In this document: in pieces, positions 16,566-24,267 of the stretch
Layout: each line of letters begins with the position of its first letter
How positions within the stretch are numbered: the stretch's first letter is position 1
Notes under the pieces: generated by a model
Told to the model about the DNA's origin: nothing
Database searches by the model: none
The model's input: the letters and a program-made list of their open reading frames with translations, nothing else
DNA from: Nonomuraea ceibae
GTDB lineage: Bacteria; Actinomycetota; Actinomycetes; Streptosporangiales; Streptosporangiaceae
Direction of reading: 5' to 3'
NCBI RefSeq assembly: GCF_019396325.1
Contig: NZ_JAHKRO010000059.1
Location: 1-57,120, forward strand
Length of the DNA stretch: 57,120 nucleotides
Position numbers and translations under genes: made by a program

Positions 16566-17161
16566 GACCGCCCCTCGCCGTCCGTGCGGGTCAGCGACAC
16601 GACGAGCACGTCCCGCTGCGCCCGGCCCCCCGCCTTGGGGGTGAACGGCGTGCAGTGGTGGGTCAGCGCCCGGTCGTCGAGCAGCAGCGTCTCGCCCGGG
16701 TTCAGGCGGCGCTCGAAGACCAGCGAGGTCTCGTCCTCGGCGGTGGCCAGCATGTGCACGGCCCCGTTGACGTTCTCCTCTGCGACGACGGTGACGAGCA
16801 CGTGGTCGCCGCCGCCCTGGTGGAAGCCCTGGGACGGGTGCGCGTTCTGCCGGTCGTCGGCGTAGTTGCGGACCTGGAAGACGGTCAGCGCGAACTCCTC
16901 GCCCGGCAGCCACGCGCGCACGCGCGGGTCGCCGACCTGGGCGGCGACGAAGTTGCGCACCGCGGCCCCCAGCGGGTCGTACGGCGAGCCGCCGTCGCCC
17001 TCGTGCCAGGTGACGGCGGTGCCCTTGACCTGGCCGGTGCCGGTCGCGACGTGGCGGACCACCTCGTCGTCCTTGAAGCCGACGTTGGCCGACAGGCCGG
17101 AGAAGCTCGCCACGAGCCCTTCGGTGATCTTGTCGATGCTGCTGAACGTGCGATAGAACAT
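16562..17161 (-). CDS. Fe(II)/2-oxoglutarate oxygenase homologue with HxG in place of HxD
   Basis: 199-residue protein that reads as a 2OG-Fe(II) dioxygenase of the PF10014-like (2OG-Fe_Oxy_2) type. The pattern is a metal His in QGFHQGGGDHVLVTVVAEENVNG, then LLLDDRALTHHCTPF with the distal His (His168) and RDVLVVSLTR with the 2OG-binding Arg183. Where the family has His-x-Asp, this protein has His114-Gln-Gly116. Loss of the carboxylate ligand is the hallmark of Fe/2OG halogenases (HxA in SyrB2, HxG in WelO5 and BesD). It is coupled to its neighbours on both sides (TGATG and ATGA overlaps). A halogenase, another radical enzyme or an inactive homologue are all possible. Confidence 0.75.
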   Translation of the reverse strand: MFYRTFSSIDKITEGLVASFSGLSANVGFKDDEVVRHVATGTGQVKGTAVTWHEGDGGSPYDPLGAAVRNFVAAQVGDPRVRAWLPGEEFALTVFQVRNYADDRQNAHPSQGFHQGGGDHVLVTVVAEENVNGAVHMLATAEDETSLVFERRLNPGETLLLDDRALTHHCTPFTPKAGGRAQRDVLVVSLTRTDGEGRS

Positions 17162-17913
17162 CAGCTCTCCTCCATGATGGCGACCACCCGGGTCCAGCCG
17201 GCTCCCGCGCCCGCGATCGACACCGGGAAGCACGAGACGTCGAACCCGGTGGCGGCGGGCAGCGTCCCGAGCCCGGCCAGCTTCTCCAGCTGCAGATACT
17301 CCTTGCGCCGCCCGTAGACGTGGGCGGGCCACAGGCACGCCTTGTCCCCGGTGCGCTTGTAGTCCTCGACCATCGCGCGCATCGGCCGGTCCAGCCCCCA
17401 CGCGTCGATGCCGATGACCCGCACGCCGCTCTCGACCAGGAACTCGGTGCCCTCGCCGGACAGCCCGGCGTAGTCGGTCAGGTAGCGGGCGCTGCCCCAC
17501 AGCGCGTCGGCGCCGGTCCACAGCAGCACGATGTCGCCGGGGGCGAGCCGGTGCCCGGCCGCGTCGAGCGCCGCCGTGAGCCGTTCGACGGTGACGGCCT
17601 CGCCCGAGGGCACGTCGCGTACGTCCAGGCGGACGCCGGGCCCGTGACACCACTCCAGCGGCACCTGGTCGATGCTCCTGGCGGGCCGGCCCGCCGTCAG
17701 CGGGCCGTAGTGCAGCGGCGCGTCCATGTGCGTGCCGGTGTGGGTGGTCAGCGTGACGGTCTCGTTGGAGATGGCCATCCCGTCGGGGAAGTCCTCGGGG
17801 CTCAGCCCGAGGACGATCGCGCCCGTACGGTGGTCGAGCAGGTCCACCGTCACCGGCGTGGCCTCGCTCGGCGTGTCGCGGGTGGCGACGCTCAGGTCGT
17901 AGAACCGCTTCAC
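17161..17913 (-). CDS. Cyclase-family metal-dependent hydrolase (polyketide cyclase)
   Basis: 250-residue protein of the cyclase/kynurenine-formamidase-like family (PF04199). The metal-binding signature HTGTHMDAPLHY is near residue 60, and further conserved blocks are WTGADALWGSARYLTDYAGLS and VRVIGIDAWGLDRP. Homologues in type II PKS clusters (ZhuJ type) close later rings. The GTG start at 17913 overlaps the stop of the aromatase gene by four bases, and KRFYDLSV is the natural domain beginning. With the aromatase/cyclase just upstream it should fix the folding pattern of the unreduced chain. Confidence 0.88.
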   Translation of the reverse strand: MKRFYDLSVATRDTPSEATPVTVDLLDHRTGAIVLGLSPEDFPDGMAISNETVTLTTHTGTHMDAPLHYGPLTAGRPARSIDQVPLEWCHGPGVRLDVRDVPSGEAVTVERLTAALDAAGHRLAPGDIVLLWTGADALWGSARYLTDYAGLSGEGTEFLVESGVRVIGIDAWGLDRPMRAMVEDYKRTGDKACLWPAHVYGRRKEYLQLEKLAGLGTLPAATGFDVSCFPVSIAGAGAGWTRVVAIMEES

Positions 17914-18398
17914 GCGACCGCGCCGGCGGCGAGCCGCTCGGCCTCCGACTTGACCGCGCCGAGGTCGGCCACGCTGTTGCGCTCGACGGCCGCGCGCAGC
18001 ATCGTGTCGGCCTCCTCCGGCGTGAACCGGCCCGCGACCTTGCCGCCGACCGGCTCGCGCGCCTCGAAGTCGTGCGTCAGCACGAGCTGCGTGCGGTCCT
18101 CCCCGAACGGGAAGGCCCGCCACTCGCCGCCCATCCGCCCGACGATCGGCGCGGTCTCCAGCTGCCGGTAGGCGATGACGCGCCGCCCGGCGTCGATGTC
18201 CCTGCGCGACACCCAGGTCGCAAGCTCCCCGCTGACGTCCACCAGGAACCGGGCGATCTGGTACGTGTCGTCGCCCTCCAGGATCGTGACCTCCTGGGTG
18301 GGCGGGAAGATCCTGGCGTACCCCTCCACGTCGACCAGCAGGTCCCAGACGACGCTGACGGGGGCGTCCACGGTCACGGTGTGCTCGGCGTACGGCAT
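17910..18398 (-). CDS. SRPBCC aromatase/cyclase, single domain
   Basis: 162-residue START/SRPBCC-fold protein: MPYAEHTVTVDAPVSVVWDLLVDVEGYARIFPPTQEVTILEGDDTYQIARF is the pattern of WhiE-ORFVI, TcmN N-domain and ZhuI-type aromatase/cyclases. Single-domain members act on unreduced poly-beta-ketones and form the first ring or rings. This agrees with the absence of a ketoreductase in the cluster. GGAGGAAGCGCC precedes the ATG. It lies between the DABB-fold gene and the second cyclase. Confidence 0.9.
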   Translation of the reverse strand: MPYAEHTVTVDAPVSVVWDLLVDVEGYARIFPPTQEVTILEGDDTYQIARFLVDVSGELATWVSRRDIDAGRRVIAYRQLETAPIVGRMGGEWRAFPFGEDRTQLVLTHDFEAREPVGGKVAGRFTPEEADTMLRAAVERNSVADLGAVKSEAERLAAGAVA

Positions 18399-18419
18399 GG
18401 CGCTTCCTCCTTCGCTGGG

Positions 18420-18740
18420 TCAGACCGACAGGGGCTCGTGGTTGGCGTAGGCCGCCTCGAACCGGAGCTTCTGCTTCCACTGCGTGGTGAAGTCGTAGAC
18501 CTCGGGGATCTCGGAGAACGTCTTGAGGTCCTCCAGCGTCTCGGTGGTGAACTGGGCGATCTTCGAGGCGGTGATGCCCCGGGAGCGCTCGTCGGCGGGC
18601 AGCCACAGGTGCGGCCGGTAGTCGAAGCCCTTGACCAGCGGGTTGCGGTCGAGCAGCTCCTTCATCGCGGTGAAGAACTCCTCCTGGTCGCCCTCGGTCG
18701 CGGAGGCGGGGAAGCGGTAGATCAGGGTGTGCACGATCAT
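18420..18740 (-). CDS. DABB-fold (dimeric alpha/beta barrel) protein, possible cyclase
   Basis: 106-residue protein: MIVHTLIYRFPASATEGDQEEFFTAMKELLDRNP, then KIAQFTTETLEDLKTFSEIPEVYDF. Strand order and the early His4 fit the stress-response A/B barrel (Dabb) family rather than TcmI-type cyclases. Dabb members include plant olivetolic acid cyclase, but the Tyr/His pair of that enzyme is not kept in the aligned SEIPEVYDF segment. AAGGA lies seven bases before the ATG. Encoded between ACP and aromatase, it may assist a ring closure or an oxygenation. Function is inferred from position only. Confidence 0.7.
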   Translation of the reverse strand: MIVHTLIYRFPASATEGDQEEFFTAMKELLDRNPLVKGFDYRPHLWLPADERSRGITASKIAQFTTETLEDLKTFSEIPEVYDFTTQWKQKLRFEAAYANHEPLSV

Positions 18741-18793
18741 GACGTGGTCCTTCCGGAGGTCAGCGGAACAGGGACGGAACGGGCGGCGCGCGG

Positions 18794-19036
18794 TCAGGGG
18801 ACGGTCACGCCGGAGACGAAGTCGAGCAGGGCGCGGGGCGTGGTCAGCTCGGCCACCTGCTCGTCGGGGATCCGCACGCCGAACTCGGTCTCGATCCGGG
18901 CGGCGGTCTCCATCAGGGCCAGCGAGTCGTAGCCCAGGTCGGTGAAGAGCTCGTCCAGGATGTCGCCGCCGAGGTCGACGTGCTCGTCCTCGCCGGCGCA
19001 GGCCACCATGATTCTGCGAAGGTCGTCGAGAGTCAT
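18794..19036 (-). CDS. Acyl carrier protein of the minimal PKS
   Basis: 80-residue ACP with Ser38 as phosphopantetheine site in FTDLGYDSLALMETAARIETEFGVRIPD, the classical type II PKS carrier pattern. The ATG overlaps the chain-length-factor stop codon (19033-19036). Together with the two ketosynthase subunits upstream it is the minimal PKS that holds the growing poly-beta-ketone. Confidence 0.95.
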   Translation of the reverse strand: MTLDDLRRIMVACAGEDEHVDLGGDILDELFTDLGYDSLALMETAARIETEFGVRIPDEQVAELTTPRALLDFVSGVTVP

Positions 19037-20358
19037 TTCTCCTCTTTCCGAGGTACGGCTTCCGGATGTTCGGGCTTGCGAAGGACGACGGCGGCGTTGA
19101 AGCCGCCCTTTCCGCGCGCCAGGACCAGCGCGTGGGTGAGCGCCGCGCTCCTCGGCTCGGCGCCGCGCACCAGGTCGATCCGGTACGCGGCGGGCACCTC
19201 CCCGGCGTGGGGCACGGGCGGGATGACCCCGTCGCGCAGCGCCAGCAGCGCGCACACCACGTCGAGCGGCCCGCTCCCGGCGTACAGGCGGCCGGTCAGC
19301 GCCTTGGGCGCGGTCACCGGGACGCCCCCGGGTCCGAAGACCGCGGAAATCGCCGCGGCCTCCTCCCGGTCCAGGAACGGCACCCCGGCGGCGTCGGCGA
19401 AGACGACGCCGATCTCCCCGGGCTCGGTGCCCGCGTCGGCGAGCGCCTTGCGGATGGCCTGCTCCAGGCCGGGCGGCCGGCCCGAGCCCGGCCGCGGGTC
19501 GAAGGTGGCGGCGTACCCGGCGACCTCGCCGTAGACCTTGGCCGCGCCGCGCCGCAGCGCCGCCTCCCGGTCCTCCAGGACGAGGATGGCCCCGCCCTCG
19601 CCGGGCACGTAGCCGTCCGCCTCCCGGGTGAAGGGCCGGTAGGCCAGCTCGGGGACGGGCTCGCGGCTAAGCCTGCCGCTGGCGATGTGGCTCACCCAGC
19701 CCCACGGGTCGAGCGAGGACTCCACGCCGCCCGTCACGATGTGCGGGGTGCCGCGGCGCACCGCCCGCCGGGCGTGGCCGAGCGCGTCCAGGCCGCCCGC
19801 CTGCTCGGCCACCAGCACCCCGCCGGGGCCGCGCATGCCGTGCCGGATGGAGATCTGGCCGGTGTTGACCGCGTAGAACCAGGCGAAGGACTCGTACACG
19901 CTGACCGTCTGCGGGCCCTGCGTCCAGAGCTTCTGGATCTCCCGGTGGGTGAACTCGAAGCCGCCGGAGGCGTTGGAGGTGACCACGCCCATGCTGTACT
20001 CGGGCAGCTCGGCCGGGCGCAGCGCGGCGTCCTCCAGCGCCCACTCGGCCGCCGCCAGCGCGAGCCGGGTCACCCGGTCGGTCTGCGGCATCAGCCTGGA
20101 GGGGATGTGCTCCTCGGCGACGAAGCCGCTCACCTGCCCGGCCAGCGTCACCGGGTAGCGGGGGCCGCCGCCCCGGGGGTGCCCGCCGGCGTGTCCCTCG
20201 GCGTGCAGCGGCCGGATGCCGCTCTCCCCGCGCAGGGTCGCCGCCCAGAACTTCTCGGCGCCCAGCCCGTTGGGGGCGATGACGCCCAGGCCGGTGATGA
20301 CGGCCGTGGCCGCCCCGCCGGTCCGCTCGCCGGGCGCGGCGATCGTGGTCTGCGTCAT
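19033..20358 (-). CDS. Ketosynthase beta subunit / chain-length factor
   Basis: 441-residue KS-fold subunit in which the catalytic Cys is replaced by Gln186 (VAEQAGGLDAL), the mark of a chain-length factor. It pairs with KS-alpha and sets the number of elongations. A low-complexity insert (GHAGGHPRGGGPRY, about residues 55-68) is present near the N-terminus. The gene begins four bases after the KS-alpha stop. Chain length cannot be predicted reliably by eye. Confidence 0.95.
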   Translation of the reverse strand: MTQTTIAAPGERTGGAATAVITGLGVIAPNGLGAEKFWAATLRGESGIRPLHAEGHAGGHPRGGGPRYPVTLAGQVSGFVAEEHIPSRLMPQTDRVTRLALAAAEWALEDAALRPAELPEYSMGVVTSNASGGFEFTHREIQKLWTQGPQTVSVYESFAWFYAVNTGQISIRHGMRGPGGVLVAEQAGGLDALGHARRAVRRGTPHIVTGGVESSLDPWGWVSHIASGRLSREPVPELAYRPFTREADGYVPGEGGAILVLEDREAALRRGAAKVYGEVAGYAATFDPRPGSGRPPGLEQAIRKALADAGTEPGEIGVVFADAAGVPFLDREEAAAISAVFGPGGVPVTAPKALTGRLYAGSGPLDVVCALLALRDGVIPPVPHAGEVPAAYRIDLVRGAEPRSAALTHALVLARGKGGFNAAVVLRKPEHPEAVPRKEEK

Positions 20359-20362
20359 GGCG

Positions 20363-21628
20363 TCAGCTCCCGTTCCCGGCGCGGCTGAGCAGCATGGCGC
20401 TCTGGAAGCCGCCGAAGCCGCTGCCCACCGACAGCACCGTGTCCACCCGCTGGTCGCGCGCCTCGATCGGCACGTAGTCGAGATCGCATTCGGGGTCGGC
20501 CTCCGTCAGGTTGGCGGTGGGCGGCACCATGTCGTTCTCGATGGCCAGGGCGCAGGCGACGAGCTCGATCGAGCCGATCGCGCCCAGCGAGTGGCCGATC
20601 ATCGACTTGATGGAGCTGACCGGCGTGCGGTAGGCGTGCTCGCCGAGCGCCCGCTTGAACGCGGCGGTCTCGTGCCGGTCGTTCTGCTTGGTGCCGGAGC
20701 CGTGCGCGTTGACGTAGTCGACGGCGTCGCCGTCCATGCGCGCCTCGGCCAGTGCCGCGTTGATCGCCTCGGCCATCTCGCGGCCGTCGGGCTTGAGCCC
20801 GGTCATGTGGTAGGCGTTGCAGCGGGTGGCGTACCCGTTGATCTCGGCGATGATCCGCGCGCCGCGCCGCCGCGCGTGCTCGTACTCCTCCAGCACCAGC
20901 ATGGCCGCGCCCTCGGCGAGCACGAAGCCGTTCCTGGTCCGGTCGAACGGGCGCGAGGCGTGCTCGGCGTCGTCGTTGCGCGGCGTGGTCGCCTTGATCG
21001 CGTCGAAGCACGCCACGGCGATGGGGGAGATGGGGGCGTCGGTCGCGCCGGCGAGCACGACGTCGGCGCTGCCCTCCTTGATCAGCTGGTGGCCGTACCC
21101 GACGGAGTCGAGGCCCGAGGTGCAGCCGGAGGAGACGATGGCCGCCGGGCCCTCCGCGCCGGCGATCCAGGCGACCTCGGCCGCGATGGCGCTCGGCACG
21201 AAGTAGTCGAACAGGTGCGGCGAGGCGTACCCGGGGTCGACGAACCAGTCGTGGCCCGTGTCCGACAGCACCAGGTACTCGCGTTCGAGGCTGGTGGTGG
21301 CGCCGACGGCGGTGCCGACGCTGACCGCCACCCGGCCCGGGTCGAGGCCGGCCGCCTCCAGCCCGCTGTCGGCGACGGCCTCACGTCCGGCCACCACCGC
21401 GAGCTGGGTGGCGCGGTCCATCCGGCGGATCTCCCGGCGCGTCAGCCCGGACGCCTCGGGATCGAAGTCGCACTCGGCCGCCACCTGGGACCGGAAGGGC
21501 GAGGGGTCGAAGAAGGAGATCCTGCGGGTGGACGTCCGCCCGGAGGACAAGAGCTCGAAGAAAGACTTCGTCCCCGCACCACCGGGCGCGCGCACGCCCA
21601 TTCCGGTGATCACGGTTCGTCGGTCCAT
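20363..21628 (-). CDS. Ketosynthase alpha subunit of a type II PKS
   Basis: 421-residue KS-alpha. The active site is Cys169 in SSGCTSGLDSVGYG, with His309 in YVNAHGSGTKQND and His346 in IGHSLGAIGS; these numbers equal those of well-studied KS-alpha proteins and support the start MDRRTVITGMGV. AAAGGAG stands 12 bases before that ATG; an alternative ATG at 21655 has no ribosome binding site. It heads a 13-gene operon running to 9268. Two SARP-type heptamers lie at 21702-21685, eight bases before a -10-like CATGTT. Confidence 0.95.
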   Translation of the reverse strand: MDRRTVITGMGVRAPGGAGTKSFFELLSSGRTSTRRISFFDPSPFRSQVAAECDFDPEASGLTRREIRRMDRATQLAVVAGREAVADSGLEAAGLDPGRVAVSVGTAVGATTSLEREYLVLSDTGHDWFVDPGYASPHLFDYFVPSAIAAEVAWIAGAEGPAAIVSSGCTSGLDSVGYGHQLIKEGSADVVLAGATDAPISPIAVACFDAIKATTPRNDDAEHASRPFDRTRNGFVLAEGAAMLVLEEYEHARRRGARIIAEINGYATRCNAYHMTGLKPDGREMAEAINAALAEARMDGDAVDYVNAHGSGTKQNDRHETAAFKRALGEHAYRTPVSSIKSMIGHSLGAIGSIELVACALAIENDMVPPTANLTEADPECDLDYVPIEARDQRVDTVLSVGSGFGGFQSAMLLSRAGNGS

Positions 21629-21670
21629 GAGACGCACACGCTCCTTTTGCGACATCGGCTGTCGCAGGTG

Positions 21671-21709
21671 AACATGTGCGACGGTCCTCGAGCGCCGCTC
21701 GAGGACCGT
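21671..21709 (-). promoter_or_regulatory. SARP-box promoter of the PKS operon inside a 13-bp inverted repeat
   Basis: On the minus strand TCGAGCG (21702-21696) and TCGAGGA (21691-21685) start 11 bases apart. Eight bases downstream is CATGTT (21676-21671). This matches the described SARP promoter layout (TCGAGNN repeats, 11-bp period, eight bases before -10). The same bases form a perfect inverted repeat with 13-bp arms (21681-21693 and 21697-21709) and a GCC spacer, so the element may also terminate the upstream ABC operon or bind a dimeric regulator. Confidence 0.7.
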
Positions 21710-21736
21710 TGGGGTCCCAGCCCGGCGTTCCGCCGG

Positions 21737-22576
21737 TCAGGCGTCGCGCCGGCGCAGCGTCCAGGCGGCGAGCCCGAGCAGCGCCACGAGGTACGCGCAG
21801 AACACGAGGAAGCCCGGCAGCGGCGCCAGCACCCCGCCGGCCTGCGTCTCGGCCATGAACGCCTTGCCCGCGGTGGCCGGCAGGTAGGGCGTGACCGCGT
21901 CGGCGACGCCCTCCGGCAGCAGCATCCCGGCCAGCGAGTCGAGCAGGAAGACGGCGAACGACACGACGGAGACCGCCATCGCCGTGCTGCGCATCAGCGT
22001 GGCCAGCGCGATCGCCGCCACCCCGACCCCGGTCAGGTACACCGGCGCGGCCAGCACCGCCCGCAGCACGCCCGGGTCGCCCAGCGACGGCGCGACGCCG
22101 TGCGCGCCGAGGAGCGCCGACCCGGCCAGGAACGACACCAGCGAGGAGAGGAGCATCAGGGCGAGCACGACCCCGGCGAAGACCACGCACTTGGCCCACA
22201 GCACCGGCAGCCGCCTCGGCACCGCCGAGAACGTGGCGCGGATCAGCCCCGTCGAGTACTCCGACGACACGTACAGCACGCCGAGCGCGCCGATGAGCAG
22301 CTGGGCGAAGGCGACGCCGCCGAGGGTGGCGCCGGTCGGGGTGCTCGGCTGGAACGGCGGCCCGTCCGGCTCCAGCGTGCCCGCCGCCAGCGGCTCGGCC
22401 ATGGCGCCGGCGGTGATCAGCCCCACGCCGACGAACACGACGACCGACAGCAGCAGGGCGACGGTGGTCGAGCGCACCGACCTCAGCTTGATCCACTCGC
22501 CGTTGACCGCGCGGGCCAGGCTCACGCCGGGCGCCACCGCCGCGGCGCTCGCGGGATGACTCACGGGCCGGCTCAT
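21737..22576 (-). CDS. ABC-2 type permease
   Basis: 279-residue membrane protein with about six transmembrane segments, of the group that follows Bcr/CcmA-type ATPases. The N-terminus LARAVNGEWIKLRSVRSTTVALLLS is typical, and STGLIRATFSAVPRRLPVLWAKC matches the EYSTGLIRxTL..PRR..vl..K block of this family. The ATG overlaps the ATPase stop (22573-22576). It is encoded with an ATPase and a two-component system, a common cell-envelope-stress or peptide-resistance module. Whether it serves the cluster product is uncertain. Confidence 0.88.
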   Translation of the reverse strand: MSRPVSHPASAAAVAPGVSLARAVNGEWIKLRSVRSTTVALLLSVVVFVGVGLITAGAMAEPLAAGTLEPDGPPFQPSTPTGATLGGVAFAQLLIGALGVLYVSSEYSTGLIRATFSAVPRRLPVLWAKCVVFAGVVLALMLLSSLVSFLAGSALLGAHGVAPSLGDPGVLRAVLAAPVYLTGVGVAAIALATLMRSTAMAVSVVSFAVFLLDSLAGMLLPEGVADAVTPYLPATAGKAFMAETQAGGVLAPLPGFLVFCAYLVALLGLAAWTLRRRDA

Positions 22577-23502
22577 GACGCGATCCCCACACCGGTGGGC
22601 GCGCGGAACTCCACCGACAGGCCCGTCAGCTCCATGAACGCCTCCTCCAGCGAGGCCCGCGCGGTCGTCAGCTCGTGCAGCGGCAGGCCGCACGCCGCCG
22701 CCTCGTCGCCGATCCGCTCCGCCGGGACGCCCTCGATCTCCAGCAGGTCGTCGTGCCGCCGGGTGATGGTCACGCCCGCGCGCTGGATCAGGTTGCACAG
22801 CCGCACCGGGTCCGGAGTGCGCACCAGCACCCGCATCCGGCGCTCCGACACCGACCTGATCAGCTCGCCGACCGGCTCGTCCGCGATCAGCCTGCCCTGC
22901 CCGATGACCACGACCTGCTCGGCCGTCTCGGCCAGCTCGCCCATCAGGTGCGACGACAGGAACACCGTCCGGCCCTCGGCCGCCAGCCCCTTGAGCAGCC
23001 TGCGGATCCACACGATGCCCTCGGGGTCCAGGCCGTTGACGGGCTCGTCCAGCACGACCGTCGCGGGGTCGCCGAGCAGCGCCGCGGCGATGCCCAGCCG
23101 CTGCGCCATGCCGAGGGAGAAACCGCCCGCCCGCCGGTGCGCCACCTCGCTGAGCCCGACCAGCTCCAGCACCTCGCGGACGCGCCGCCGGGGGATGCCG
23201 TTGGTCGCCGCCAGCGCCGCCAGATGGTTGAACGCCGACCTGCCCGGGTGGGCCGCCTTGGCCTCCAGCAGCGCGCCGATCTCGCGCAGCGGCGCCGCGT
23301 GCTCGCGGACGGGCCGCCCGTTGACCAGCGCCACGCCCTCCGTGGGCGCGTCCAGGCCGAGGATGAGCCGCATCGTGGTGGACTTGCCCGACCCGTTGGG
23401 CCCCAGGAACCCGGTGACGACGCCGGGCCTGACAGTGAAAGTCAGGTCGTCGACCGCCAGCGTGTCCCCGTAGCGCTTCTTCAGGTTGGTGACCTCAATC
23501 AT
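22573..23502 (-). CDS. ABC transporter ATPase
   Basis: 309-residue ABC ATPase: MIEVTNLKKRYGDTLAVDDLTF, Walker A GPNGSGKST, a variant signature FSLGMAQRLGIAAAL, Walker B TVVLDEPVNGLDPEG and switch His in SSHLMGELAETAEQ. A C-terminal accessory domain of about 90 residues follows. It energises the overlapping permease. A 96-base gap separates it from the response regulator gene, which reads in the same direction. Confidence 0.92.
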   Translation of the reverse strand: MIEVTNLKKRYGDTLAVDDLTFTVRPGVVTGFLGPNGSGKSTTMRLILGLDAPTEGVALVNGRPVREHAAPLREIGALLEAKAAHPGRSAFNHLAALAATNGIPRRRVREVLELVGLSEVAHRRAGGFSLGMAQRLGIAAALLGDPATVVLDEPVNGLDPEGIVWIRRLLKGLAAEGRTVFLSSHLMGELAETAEQVVVIGQGRLIADEPVGELIRSVSERRMRVLVRTPDPVRLCNLIQRAGVTITRRHDDLLEIEGVPAERIGDEAAACGLPLHELTTARASLEEAFMELTGLSVEFRAPTGVGIAS

Positions 23503-23598
23503 GGTCCCACGATGCAGCAGCCGCGACCTCGTCCGCGTCGTCCGATCGCAGTATCCGCGAGATCATGCGTCCGTACGAGACGGCCTTGACCAAGGGTG

Positions 23599-24267
23599 TC
23601 AGGCGCTCGCCACCGTGACCAGCCCGGCCTGGTACGCGGTCACCACGAGCTGCGCCCTGTCCCGCGCGCCCAGCTTCGCCATCGCCCGGTTGACGTGCGT
23701 CTTCACCGTGTACGGGGACAGGCACAGCTCTTCGGCGATCTCCTCGTTGGAGGCCCCGGTGGCCACGTGCACGACGATCTCCAGCTCGCGGGCCGTCAGC
23801 GCCTCCAGCACCCCGCCCGCCTCGGTGTCGGCCTTCACCGGCTGGTTGAGGAAGCGGGTGATCAGCCCCTTGGTGGCCTTCGGCGACAGCAGCGCCTCCC
23901 CGGCCGCCACGACGCGGATCGCGGCCAGCAGCTCGCCCGGCTCCACGTCCTTGCCGAGGAAGCCGCTGGCGCCCGCCCGCAGCGCCTGGAACACGTACTC
24001 GTCGATCTCGAACGTCGTCAGCACCAGGATGCGCACCCCCGACAGGCTCTCGTCGGCGGTGATCTCCCGGGTGGCCGCCAGCCCGTCCATCTCCGGCATC
24101 CGGATGTCCATGAGGATCACGTCGGCGCGGGTCTCGCGGGCCAGCCGCACCGTCTCCAGCCCGGTCTGCGCCTCCCCGACCACGCACAGGTCGCCGGCCG
24201 TCTCGATGAGCGAGCGGAATCCCTTGCGGATCAGGGTCTGGTCGTCAGCGAGCAACACGCGGATCAT
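23599..24267 (-). CDS. NarL-family response regulator
   Basis: 222-residue response regulator. The receiver domain MIRVLLADDQTLIRKGF has phospho-acceptor Asp54 in ADVILMDIRMPEMDG; the LuxR-type HTH is LTARELEIVVHVATGASNEEIAEELCLSPYTVKTHVNR. The gene overlaps the kinase gene by 23 bases. It probably controls the downstream ABC pair in response to the kinase. Confidence 0.93.
   Translation of the reverse strand: MIRVLLADDQTLIRKGFRSLIETAGDLCVVGEAQTGLETVRLARETRADVILMDIRMPEMDGLAATREITADESLSGVRILVLTTFEIDEYVFQALRAGASGFLGKDVEPGELLAAIRVVAAGEALLSPKATKGLITRFLNQPVKADTEAGGVLEALTARELEIVVHVATGASNEEIAEELCLSPYTVKTHVNRAMAKLGARDRAQLVVTAYQAGLVTVASA

Noticed and set aside
18420..18740. Assignment as TcmI-type polyketide cyclase
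   Set aside because: The sequence lacks the TcmI pattern and follows the Dabb strand/helix order instead.
21681..21709. Inverted repeat considered as a simple terminator
   Set aside because: No T-run on either side and heptamers with SARP spacing plus a -10 fit a promoter element better; a dual role is left open.
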